A stretch of DNA of 64,000 nt from Bradyrhizobium valentinum (GTDB lineage: Bacteria; Pseudomonadota; Alphaproteobacteria; Rhizobiales; Xanthobacteraceae): assembly GCF_001440405.1 (NCBI RefSeq), contig NZ_LLXX01000101.1:156223-220222 (forward strand), read 5' to 3'. The notes beneath the pieces were generated by a model. That model was not told the DNA's origin, searched no databases, and was given only the letters and a program-made list of their open reading frames with translations. The position numbers were made by a program, and so were the translations under genes. Each line of letters starts with the position of its first letter. Position 1 is the stretch's first letter. Below, one piece after another: positions 32,561 to 40,317 of the stretch.

Positions 32561-33172
32561 CTATTCGATCTCCTGCTGAATCGTTCGTCCGAGAGTAAAC
32601 AGACGCTGGTCGATCGCCGTCGGCACCTCGCAGACGAATTTGATGACATTCCGCCGGTCTTCGAAGATGCGCGTCTGCCAAACAAGCTGATTGCCGAGGT
32701 CGTCGATCTTCGCCTGGTCGGGCGGCGTTTCACTCTGCAGCGCCTGCAAGGCAAGCGTGTCGGCGCGGATCTTGTCCGCCGCCTCGCGCTGCTTGCGGGT
32801 GACGCGCTCCAGCCCGTTCATAACCTGGGAGCGCTGGGCATTGAGGGATTCGAACAGTCCGGCAAATAGCAGTTTTCCGCTTGCGGTCTTGTCGGCGGCA
32901 CCGCTCAGATACTCCGTAATCGCCTTTTGTGCTTCCTCGAGCGGGGTCCGCCTTGCCGCCAGCTTCGCGACCAGCGCGCTGACTTTGGCATCGTCCTTCC
33001 ACTTGCCGGAGACGTCGTCGAGCGGCGGGCCTGCCCACACGGCGGCAAGGGAAATCTCGGGCACCTTGGCCTGGGTGCACGGCCAGTCCGGATAGCGGGG
33101 ATCGGCGGCATGGCCGGGCGTGGCCGTCGCTGTAATGGCAAGCCATGCTGCGATCGCGATCCGATATTTCAT
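32561..33172 (-). CDS. Exported helical protein of the PQQ-associated ABC operon
   Basis: A 203-residue protein with a signal peptide (about residues 1-22, ATPGHAAD). The mature part starts PRYPDWPCTQAKVPEISLAAVWAGPP and then becomes a long helical region rich in Ala, Lys and Glu (LAARRTPLEEAQKAITEYLSG, RVTRKQREAADKIRADTLALQALQ), possibly a coiled coil. Cysteines sit near both ends. Its ATG overlaps the permease stop (ATGA), so it is the last gene of the pedA1A2BC-like operon. It may correspond in position to LutG of Methylobacterium, which is a guess from context. Confidence 0.72.
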   Translation of the reverse strand: MKYRIAIAAWLAITATATPGHAADPRYPDWPCTQAKVPEISLAAVWAGPPLDDVSGKWKDDAKVSALVAKLAARRTPLEEAQKAITEYLSGAADKTASGKLLFAGLFESLNAQRSQVMNGLERVTRKQREAADKIRADTLALQALQSETPPDQAKIDDLGNQLVWQTRIFEDRRNVIKFVCEVPTAIDQRLFTLGRTIQQEIE

Positions 33173-34020
33173 GCCTCGCCTCCAGCCGGTCCGCGGCGGA
33201 TCAGGCCGCGCGATGGATCGTATGCCAAGATTGCGCCGACCATGAAGGCGATCGTACAGCCTCCCACCACCGCGAGCGCGATCCAGTTCATTTGTCCGTA
33301 CAGCGCGAAACGTATCAGCTCCACGGCGTGCGTGAATGGATTGAACAGGCAGACATAGTAAAGCATCGGGCTGCTCTCCAGGATACGCCACAGCGGATAG
33401 AGCGCTGAGGAAGCGAAGAACATCGGAAAGATGACAAAGTTCATCACGCCCGCAAAATTCTCAAGCTGCTTGATGCCGGAAGAGATCAGCATGCCCAACG
33501 CGCCGAGCATCAGGCCCGACAGGACCAGCGCCGGCAGCACCGTCAGATAGCCGGCCGGCGGCGGTGCGATATCCCAGAACCAGGCGATCAACAGGAAGGC
33601 ATACACCTGAAGTAGCGAGACCGCGGTTCCCGCCAGAAGCTTGCAGGACAAGAGAAACCATCGCGGCAGCGGGCTCACCAGCAAAGTCCGCATATTGCCC
33701 ATCTCGCGGTCATAGACCATGGAAAGCGAGGACTGCATGCCATTGAAGAGCTGGATCATCGCCATCAGGCCGGGCGCGATGTAGACCTCATACAGAATGT
33801 AGGTCTCGTACGGTGGGATGATGGAAAGGCCGAGCACCTGACGGAAGCCGGCGGCGAAGATGAACAGCCACACCAACGGCCGCACCAGCGCCGAGACGAA
33901 GCGTTCACGCTGATGCAGGAAGCGAAGCGCCTCGCGCCACACAATGCCGTTCAGGCAGGTGAGATACTGGGTGAGCGAGAAGCCGCTCCTGATTGGCCTT
34001 ATGGTTGTCGCGGATATCAC
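33169..34020 (-). CDS. ABC-2 type transporter permease, PedC/LutF-like
   Basis: A 283-residue membrane protein with six hydrophobic segments of the ABC-2 family. The signature YDREMGNMRTLLVSPLPRWFLL near residue 100 is typical. It matches the alcohol-associated ABC permease family in which PedC of Pseudomonas putida belongs; PedA1A2BC is reported to be needed for lanthanide uptake at low supply, and LutF is its Methylobacterium counterpart. It overlaps both the ATPase (34017-34020) and the following gene by ATGA. The direction of transport is unsettled: the fold suggests export, the genetic data suggest uptake. Confidence 0.83.
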   Translation of the reverse strand: MISATTIRPIRSGFSLTQYLTCLNGIVWREALRFLHQRERFVSALVRPLVWLFIFAAGFRQVLGLSIIPPYETYILYEVYIAPGLMAMIQLFNGMQSSLSMVYDREMGNMRTLLVSPLPRWFLLSCKLLAGTAVSLLQVYAFLLIAWFWDIAPPPAGYLTVLPALVLSGLMLGALGMLISSGIKQLENFAGVMNFVIFPMFFASSALYPLWRILESSPMLYYVCLFNPFTHAVELIRFALYGQMNWIALAVVGGCTIAFMVGAILAYDPSRGLIRRGPAGGEA

Positions 34021-34838
34021 GATGATGGGCTCCCGCCCTGTGCGGTGGAGCCGGTCAGCCGCATGAACGCCGTGTTGATGTCGCTGCCGCCGGCGTCGGC
34101 GATAACCTGCGCCACCTTGCCTTGGGCCAGTACCCGGCCCTGATGCAGGATGACGAGGTCATCATTCGAGCCGATCTCGTCGAACAGATGCGTCGCCCAC
34201 AACACGCTGATTCCCTGTTCGGTAACGAGTTGGCGGACGTGGTTGAGGATGTCGGCGCGCGCCTTGACGTCGAGGCCGACGGTTGCCTCGTCGAGCAGGA
34301 GCAGGCGCGGGCGATGCAGCAGCGCCCGCGCGATTTCCAATCGTCGCATCTGGCCGCCGGAGAGGTCGCGCACCTTGCTGCCGGCGCGGTCGTCGAGGCC
34401 GATGCGTGCCAGCACCTCGCGGCTGCGTACGCGGGCATCGCGCCTGGCGATGCCATGCAAGGCGGCGTGATAAAGCAGGTTCTGCGTCACCGAAAGATCG
34501 AGATCGAGCGTGCGAGGCTGAAACACCACGCCGAGCAACCGTAATGCTTCGCCGGGCGCATGCGCGACGTCATGGCCGAAAATTCCGATATGTCCGCGCT
34601 GGATTCCGAACAGCCGCGTGATCAGCGAGAACAGGGTGCTCTTGCCGGCGCCGTTCAGGCCAAGCAACGCCGTGAAACTTGCCGGTGCGACGGTGAAGCC
34701 GATGTCGATCAGCGCATGCCGGGCGCCATAGGAATGGCTGACGCCGTCGATCGACAATGCAGGCATCTCCGCGGCTGCGGGCCGGGAAGGGATGTCCTGC
34801 GTGTTCTGACCGGCGGAAAATGCGTCAGTGGCCGTCAT
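34017..34838 (-). CDS. PQQ-associated ABC transporter ATP-binding protein, PedB/LutE-like
   Basis: A 273-residue ATPase. Walker A GLNGAGKSTLFSLI (about residue 63), signature LSGGQMRRLEIARAL and Walker B LLLLDEATVGLDVKAR are clear. The LGVVFQPRTLDLDLSVTQNLLYH Q-loop is that of drug- and PQQ-associated ABC-2 exporters. The ATG at 34838 overlaps the beta-propeller stop (ATGA) and is chosen on that basis; the longer frame upstream runs through that gene. Its partner permease overlaps at the other end. Confidence 0.85.
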   Translation of the reverse strand: MTATDAFSAGQNTQDIPSRPAAAEMPALSIDGVSHSYGARHALIDIGFTVAPASFTALLGLNGAGKSTLFSLITRLFGIQRGHIGIFGHDVAHAPGEALRLLGVVFQPRTLDLDLSVTQNLLYHAALHGIARRDARVRSREVLARIGLDDRAGSKVRDLSGGQMRRLEIARALLHRPRLLLLDEATVGLDVKARADILNHVRQLVTEQGISVLWATHLFDEIGSNDDLVILHQGRVLAQGKVAQVIADAGGSDINTAFMRLTGSTAQGGSPSS

Positions 34839-35806
34839 GGTTGTGCAATCGTGACACCCCAGGGCAGTTCGCCGACCTGGACCGTCTTGATGACCTTTTG
34901 CGCGGCGACGTCGATCACCGAGACGTCGTTCGAAACGCCATTGGTGACCATCAGATATTTCTCGTCCGGGGTGAATGCCATATGCCACACCCGTTGCCCC
35001 ACCAGCAGATATTTGGTGACCTTGTGGCTGGTGGCATCGACGACCGCGACGCGATTGGCAGGGCCGAGCGCGACGAAAGCGGTCTTGCCGTCTTTGGTCA
35101 TGCCGATGCCGACCGGCTGGATGGCCTCGCTCCGCAAGCCGGGAATGTCGAATGCAATCTTCTTCGTCACCTCCCGCTTGACCGGATCGATCACCGAAAC
35201 GGTGCCGCCGATCTCCGAGGATACCCACACTTCGGAATTGTCACGCTTGAACTCGGCGAAGCGCGGGCGCGCATCGACCAGCACGTTGGCGACGATTTGG
35301 TGCGTCTTGGTATCGATGAAATGCGCCATGTTGGTCGTCTCGGACGTATTGATCAGGATTGCGCCATCCGGGCTGATCGCCATGCCCTCCGGCTCAACGC
35401 CGACCTGAATTTCGCCGAGACGCGTACGCTTCTCGACATCGATGATGGTCACCGTGTTGTCGTTTTCGTTGGCGACGTAGAGCATCTTGCCGTCGGCATC
35501 GAGGGCGAACAGTTCGGGATCCGGGCCGGAGGGCAGGGTGTCGACGACCTCTTGCTTGGCAACGTCGATGACCTGAATGCTGTCGTCGTCGCCGACAGCC
35601 ACGAACACAAACTTGCCATCCCTGGTGAACTCGATGCCGCGCGGCCGCTGGCCGACCTTGATCGTCTTGGTGACGGTCCAACTGTTCGTATCGATCACAG
35701 ATACGGTATTGCTTTTCTCGTTGGAGACATAGGCGATGAAGGCCGAGGCGGGGGTCGCCAGCGCAAGCCAGGCAGTCATTCCGAAAATCAGGCACCACTG
35801 CCACAT
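34835..35806 (-). CDS. PQQ-dependent catabolism-associated beta-propeller protein (YVTN repeats), PedA2/LutB-like
   Basis: A 323-residue exported protein with a signal peptide (residues 1 to about 24, ending ATPASA) and seven YVTN-type blades, each of the form AYVSNEKSNTVSVIDT with a VxVGxxPxGI/M loop. It co-occurs with the quinoprotein ABC system, and PedA2 of Pseudomonas is the known relative. It may bind a ligand or metal in the periplasm. The ATG at 35806 (MWQWCLIF) is preceded by GAGGAGAAA; a start 33 nt upstream is less likely. Confidence 0.84.
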   Translation of the reverse strand: MWQWCLIFGMTAWLALATPASAFIAYVSNEKSNTVSVIDTNSWTVTKTIKVGQRPRGIEFTRDGKFVFVAVGDDDSIQVIDVAKQEVVDTLPSGPDPELFALDADGKMLYVANENDNTVTIIDVEKRTRLGEIQVGVEPEGMAISPDGAILINTSETTNMAHFIDTKTHQIVANVLVDARPRFAEFKRDNSEVWVSSEIGGTVSVIDPVKREVTKKIAFDIPGLRSEAIQPVGIGMTKDGKTAFVALGPANRVAVVDATSHKVTKYLLVGQRVWHMAFTPDEKYLMVTNGVSNDVSVIDVAAQKVIKTVQVGELPWGVTIAQP

Positions 35807-35823
35807 ACGCAATTTCTCCTCGT

Positions 35824-37005
35824 TCAACGCAGCTTGCATTTGGTTTCCGGCCGATCGGCGCCAAGCGTGTCAAGCTCCGACACCTGGTGCAGGAATCCCT
35901 CCTGCGGCGAAACCGAGACCACCATACGTCCATCGACCAGCAGGATCGGCTGACGAAGCTGCCAATTCCAGTCCCGCAGCGTCAGCCGCCGGCCCTTGAA
36001 CGCTGCAATGGAAAAGTCGGGTCCCTTAAGGAAATCCGATACCGCCTTTGAATCGCCAGACTTGGTGCGCGACGCTGCTTCGCCGATCATACGCGCTGCC
36101 GTCCATGCCTGCATGTCCAGTGCGGTCATGTGTCGCGAATTCAATTTTGCAAACCGGTTCTGGATCTGGATCGCGCCCCATTGATCCTGCGCGGCGTGCC
36201 AACTGGTTGGAACCAGCCCGGCTGAGCCTGCGACCGGCCGCGGGTCCCAGGTGCGGTAGGGCAGGTAGGACGCGAATACCTCGCTTTCGTCAGCAGCGAC
36301 GAGGACGTCGTAGGCGGGCGCCTGCTGGGTGAATACCGGCATTTGTCGCTGGATCAAGGTGACCCCGCTGTCGGTACGGCGGGCGCCGCCGGTATCCTCG
36401 AAAGTGCGTTCCTGAACGATCTTGGCGCCAAAGCGCGTCGCTGCGCGGCGCAATGCGTCGGCGTACAATCTGTCCTGATCATGCGAACCGACAACGAACA
36501 GCCAGCGCTTCCATTGCTTCCACACCAGATATTGGGCGAGGGCATCGGCCAGCATCGAGCGCGTCGGCGCGACATGGATCACGTTGCTGCGGCAATCCTG
36601 CTCGCGCAACCGGTCGTCGATCGCGCCGGCATTTAATAGCAGCGTTCCGCGATCGCGAAGCGCGTCGGCCGCCTTCAATAAATCGCCCGCCGGAAGGTCG
36701 GCAATGATGAAGCCGGTGCGTTCGGCAAGCGCTGCTGCTGCCTTCGCGACGTCCTCATTGTCCTTGAGCCGGACTTCCTCCAGCGTGAAATGCTGATTGA
36801 GGAATTTTCCCGTGGTGTTGTTGTCCTCGATGGCAAGGCGCGCGCCGGCAAGGCCGTCGTTCTCGGCCGGCAGTTCGACCAGCGACAATTTCGGCTTGAC
36901 GCCGGCGCGGCCGAGATAGCCGACGCCGATCTCGATGGGGTCCGCCGCGAGCACGGGGGTAGCCGCGATGCTCAAGCCGATCGCAGCAACCAACCATCGG
37001 ATCAT
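35824..37005 (-). CDS. PQQ-system ABC transporter substrate-binding protein, PedA1/LutA-like
   Basis: A 393-residue periplasmic binding protein with a signal peptide (residues 1 to about 20, ending PVLAAD). The type I fold pattern is visible: IEIGVGYLGRAGVKPKLSLVELP, then GFIIADLPAGDLLKAADALRDRGTLLLNAGAIDD and a C-terminal FKGRRLTLRDWNWQLRQPILLVDGRMVVSV. This is the family seen with PQQ-dependent alcohol dehydrogenases. GGGAGGAGCC precedes the ATG at 37005. It is the first gene of the ABC operon (the fghA stop lies 115 nt upstream) and would capture the transported ligand. Confidence 0.84.
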   Translation of the reverse strand: MIRWLVAAIGLSIAATPVLAADPIEIGVGYLGRAGVKPKLSLVELPAENDGLAGARLAIEDNNTTGKFLNQHFTLEEVRLKDNEDVAKAAAALAERTGFIIADLPAGDLLKAADALRDRGTLLLNAGAIDDRLREQDCRSNVIHVAPTRSMLADALAQYLVWKQWKRWLFVVGSHDQDRLYADALRRAATRFGAKIVQERTFEDTGGARRTDSGVTLIQRQMPVFTQQAPAYDVLVAADESEVFASYLPYRTWDPRPVAGSAGLVPTSWHAAQDQWGAIQIQNRFAKLNSRHMTALDMQAWTAARMIGEAASRTKSGDSKAVSDFLKGPDFSIAAFKGRRLTLRDWNWQLRQPILLVDGRMVVSVSPQEGFLHQVSELDTLGADRPETKCKLR

Positions 37006-37120
37006 GGCTCCTCCCTGACAGGTCTTCTCGACTTCGCCGCACGAGGACCTTTGGCTTGAACCATGACCAAATTGGCTTGGCTTGCAACCCAATTCTCCGT
37101 TGGGGCGGCATCACGCCGCT

Positions 37121-37966
37121 TCAGCCCTTCAGGCGCTCGGCGTGCCAGCGCAGATGATCGGCCATGAATGTGGAGATGAAATAGTAACTGTGGTCGTAGC
37201 CGGGCTGCCGGCGCAGGGTGAGGGGGATCTTGGCCTTCTCGCACGCGCCTTGCAGCAGTTCCGGGCGGAGCTGTTCCGTCAGAAACTGATCGGCATCGCC
37301 GTAGTCGACCAGCAGATCGGACAATCTGGCGCCGTCCTCGATCAGCGCAACCGCATCGTGCTTGCGCCATGCTTGCTTGTTGTCGCCGAGATAGCCGCCG
37401 AGCGCCTTGATGCCCCATGGCACCTGCGAGGGCGCGACGATCGGCGAAAACGCGCTGGCCGCACGATAGCGGTCGGGATGGCGCAGCGCGACCGTCAGCG
37501 CGCCGTGACCGCCCATGGAATGACCAAGAATGGATTGTCGATTGGGGTCGACGGGAAAATTTTCGGCGACCAGCTTCGGCAGCTCTTCCGTGACATAGCT
37601 CCACATGCGGTAATTGCGGGCGAACGGCTCCCGCGTCGCATCGACATAGAAGCCGGCGCCAAGCCCGAAATCATAGGCATTGGCAGGATCGCCGGGCACG
37701 CCTTCGCCGCGCGGGCTGGTGTCGGGCGCAACGAAGATCAATCCAAGTGCGGCGCAGGCGCTGCGGAATTCGCCCTTTTCCGTCACGTTGGCGTGGGTAC
37801 AGGTCAGGCCGGAGAGATACCAGACCACCGGCAGCCTGGAGCCATCGGCATGCGGAGGGACATAGACCGAGAAAGTCATGTCGGTCCGGGTTTCGCGGCT
37901 GGCGTGTCGATAGACGCCCTGCGTTCCGCCGTATGACGTGTTGAGTGAAACGGTCTGCATGGTCAT
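37121..37966 (-). CDS. fghA: S-formylglutathione hydrolase
   Basis: A 281-residue alpha/beta hydrolase that hydrolyses S-formylglutathione to formate and glutathione, the step after glutathione-dependent formaldehyde oxidation. The nucleophile elbow GHSMGGHGA (Ser about residue 150), LSGLTCTHANVTEKGEF near residue 52 and YDHSYYFISTF with the catalytic His near the end match the esterase D family. Start candidates are ATG at 37966 or 37960; the first is used. It follows the LuxR regulator gene by 34 nt and precedes the PQQ-associated ABC operon by 115 nt. Confidence 0.92.
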   Translation of the reverse strand: MTMQTVSLNTSYGGTQGVYRHASRETRTDMTFSVYVPPHADGSRLPVVWYLSGLTCTHANVTEKGEFRSACAALGLIFVAPDTSPRGEGVPGDPANAYDFGLGAGFYVDATREPFARNYRMWSYVTEELPKLVAENFPVDPNRQSILGHSMGGHGALTVALRHPDRYRAASAFSPIVAPSQVPWGIKALGGYLGDNKQAWRKHDAVALIEDGARLSDLLVDYGDADQFLTEQLRPELLQGACEKAKIPLTLRRQPGYDHSYYFISTFMADHLRWHAERLKG

Positions 37967-38000
37967 GATCTCTGGACTCCTGCGCCGCGCGGCAGCTCTC

Positions 38001-38621
38001 TCACGCCACGCCGCTTTCGATTGCCAGCCGCACCAGCTCGGCCGAAGTTCGTACGCCGAGCTTTTGGCGCATGATCGACGACGTATTGGCGACTGTTTTG
38101 TACGAGGAATGAACCAGCCACGCGATTTCGGAAAGACTCTTGCCGGCGCTGAGCAGGCGCAAGATCTCCATTTCCCGCGAGGTGAGTTTGGCAAGCGGGC
38201 TGCGGGCGAATATGGGGCCGGCGAACGCGATGCTGCGCGCGATCGCGGAGGGCAGGTAGACCCCGCCCTTGCCGACTTCACGAATGGCCTCGACCAGATC
38301 CTGCGGATCGCCCGTCTTGGCGACATAGCCCTTGGCGCCGATTTCGATGGCGCGCGCGGCGAAGACCGGATCGTCGTTCATGCTGAACATGATGATCCGA
38401 GCGGAAGCGGCGCGCGCGAGAATGCGCCGCGCCAGCTCGAACCCCGACACGGTCGGCAGGTTGATGTCGATTACGCAGATGTCGGGGCGCTCAGCGACGA
38501 ACACGCGTTCGCCGCTCTCCGCATCGGCGGCCTCCAGCAGCACGACCTCCGGTTCGTCGGCAAATACGGTGCGGCAGCCCGAAGCAACGATGGGATGATC
38601 GTCGACGATCAGAACACGCAT
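38001..38621 (-). CDS. LuxR-family (NarL-type) response regulator
   Basis: A 206-residue regulator. The receiver domain (residues 1-120) has DD at 7-8, the phospho-acceptor Asp52 in VIDINLP, and a Lys near residue 102 in GYVAKTGD. The LuxR-type helix-turn-helix occupies about residues 142-200 (LTSREMEILRLLSAGKSLSEIA, SYKTVANTSSIMRQKLGV). It is divergent from the histidine kinase at 38809 across 187 nt and leads, in the same direction, into fghA and the lanthanide-type ABC genes. It resembles AgmR/PedR-type regulators of PQQ alcohol oxidation in context, though the target is inferred. Confidence 0.88.
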   Translation of the reverse strand: MRVLIVDDHPIVASGCRTVFADEPEVVLLEAADAESGERVFVAERPDICVIDINLPTVSGFELARRILARAASARIIMFSMNDDPVFAARAIEIGAKGYVAKTGDPQDLVEAIREVGKGGVYLPSAIARSIAFAGPIFARSPLAKLTSREMEILRLLSAGKSLSEIAWLVHSSYKTVANTSSIMRQKLGVRTSAELVRLAIESGVA

Positions 38622-38808
38622 TGCATCGATCCCCGATAGCCGCTTCGATTCCGTTGCTGCATCGCGTCAGGCTGTAGCAGTGTCGGCGCGAGGCCGGCCA
38701 TGCATCGCCCGCGAGATTGCTGTACGCTTCAATCTGATCGTCGGTTTTTCTACTGTCAACGGTCCTCTCGATGGAGGAACGGATTGCGACGCGATTGGGG
38801 CAAACCTC

Positions 38809-40158
38809 ATGTGGCAGAAATTATCGTTGCGTGCCCGGATCAATTTGCTGCTGGCGCTTGGTCTGACGCTCGCCTTGGCGATCAATATCGCGCGGCTGGT
38901 GGCAGAGGCGGCGCCCCGCGTTCGAGCCGAAGATCAGAGCGTCATTCGGCTGGCACGCGAATTCGTGGAGACGATCATTCCCAGCCTGAACGAGGCGCCC
39001 GACCCGGATGCGCGGCTTGACCAGATCGTTCGCGACCTCAGCCGGCTCCGGCACGTCAGTATCACGCGACAGGGCGATGCCTCGGTGAGTGAACGCTCCG
39101 GCAACGGTGACCATGAACGGTCGCCGCCGGCGTGGTTCATCGCGCTCGTTCATCCGGAAACGACCGCTGTGAGCGTACCGATCACCATCCATGGAAAGCC
39201 GCAGTCGCTGGTGATCACCTCGCATCCGAACGATGAAATGGCCGAGATCTGGGACGGAATCATCACCCAGCTTGCGGTCAGTTCCGCGCTCGCCATCGCG
39301 CTCTTTCTGGTGACGATGACGGTGGTTGGCCGCGCACTGGCGCCGCTGCAGGCGCTTTCGCAGACCATGGCGAACATCGAGGCCGGGCAATATAGTTCAC
39401 GCGTCGAGCCCGGCGGCGCGCCTGAACTGGCGGCGATCTGTGCCAAGCTGAACCACCTCGCGGGCACGCTCGGCGAGGCGGTCGAGGATAAGCGCCGGCT
39501 CGCCGAGCGCACGGTCTCGCTGCAGGATCTGGAGCGCAAGGAGATTGCGCGCGAATTGCATGACGAGTTTGGGCCGTATCTCTTTACGCTGCGCGCTCAC
39601 GTCGGCGCGCTGATGCGGCTTTCGGAAGACGGTGCGCCCGCGGCAGATCCATTGCGCAAGCATGGCACCGCCATCATGGAGCAGATCAATGCGCTCCAGC
39701 AGTTCAACCGCAGGATACTGGAGAAGCTGCGGCCCGTCGGACTGGCGGAACTTGGATTGCGCGAGGCGCTCGGCGTGCTCTTGCGTTTGTGGCGCGAGTC
39801 CCGTCCCGATGTAACCATCGACGCCAACATCGCGAGTGCGCCGGACGAGACCGGAGAAGTGACGGACTTGACGGTTTACCGCATCGTGCAGGAAGCCCTG
39901 ACGAACGCCTTCCGCCACGCCGACGCGACCGCCGTCAGCGTCACGGTCGAACAGGCTGCAGGAATGAATGGAAGCCGCGGCTGCGCCCTGGTGCGGGTCA
40001 GCGACAACGGTCGCGGTTTGGCACCGGATCACAAGTTCGGATTCGGCCTGATCGGCATGCGCGAGCGAATATTGGCGCTGGGCGGTACGCTGAATGTCGT
40101 CTCCGGCAACGGGGGCGTCACGGTGGAGGCGGTCGTTCCCCACGGATCGCGCCATTGA
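38809..40158 (+). CDS. NarX/UhpB-type sensor histidine kinase
   Basis: A 449-residue membrane sensor. Two hydrophobic segments (about residues 10-30 and 155-178) bracket a periplasmic sensor region of about 125 residues, a HAMP segment follows (VVGRALAPLQALSQTMANIEAGQYSSRV), then the HisKA_3 dimerisation domain with His in ERKEIARELHDEFGP and a HATPase domain (DNGRGLAPDHKFGFGLIGMRERI). The ATG at 38809 gives MWQKLSLRARINLLLAL; upstream frames have no supporting start. It pairs with the divergent response regulator and may sense an alcohol, aldehyde or lanthanide. Confidence 0.88.
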   Translation: MWQKLSLRARINLLLALGLTLALAINIARLVAEAAPRVRAEDQSVIRLAREFVETIIPSLNEAPDPDARLDQIVRDLSRLRHVSITRQGDASVSERSGNGDHERSPPAWFIALVHPETTAVSVPITIHGKPQSLVITSHPNDEMAEIWDGIITQLAVSSALAIALFLVTMTVVGRALAPLQALSQTMANIEAGQYSSRVEPGGAPELAAICAKLNHLAGTLGEAVEDKRRLAERTVSLQDLERKEIARELHDEFGPYLFTLRAHVGALMRLSEDGAPAADPLRKHGTAIMEQINALQQFNRRILEKLRPVGLAELGLREALGVLLRLWRESRPDVTIDANIASAPDETGEVTDLTVYRIVQEALTNAFRHADATAVSVTVEQAAGMNGSRGCALVRVSDNGRGLAPDHKFGFGLIGMRERILALGGTLNVVSGNGGVTVEAVVPHGSRH

Positions 40159-40317
40159 TGGAGGGCGAAGCGGGAATTTTTCCCGATCTCTTCGGGAAGG
40201 AGGACATTTAGGAAACCCGACCTTTTGCGGCTAGCGTGTGTCGTTGTCTTCTCACTAGTATCGCCCGCGTCGAACCGGCAGTCGCGAATGAGCCGGCATG
40301 TAGTGGGGTGGGGGCTT

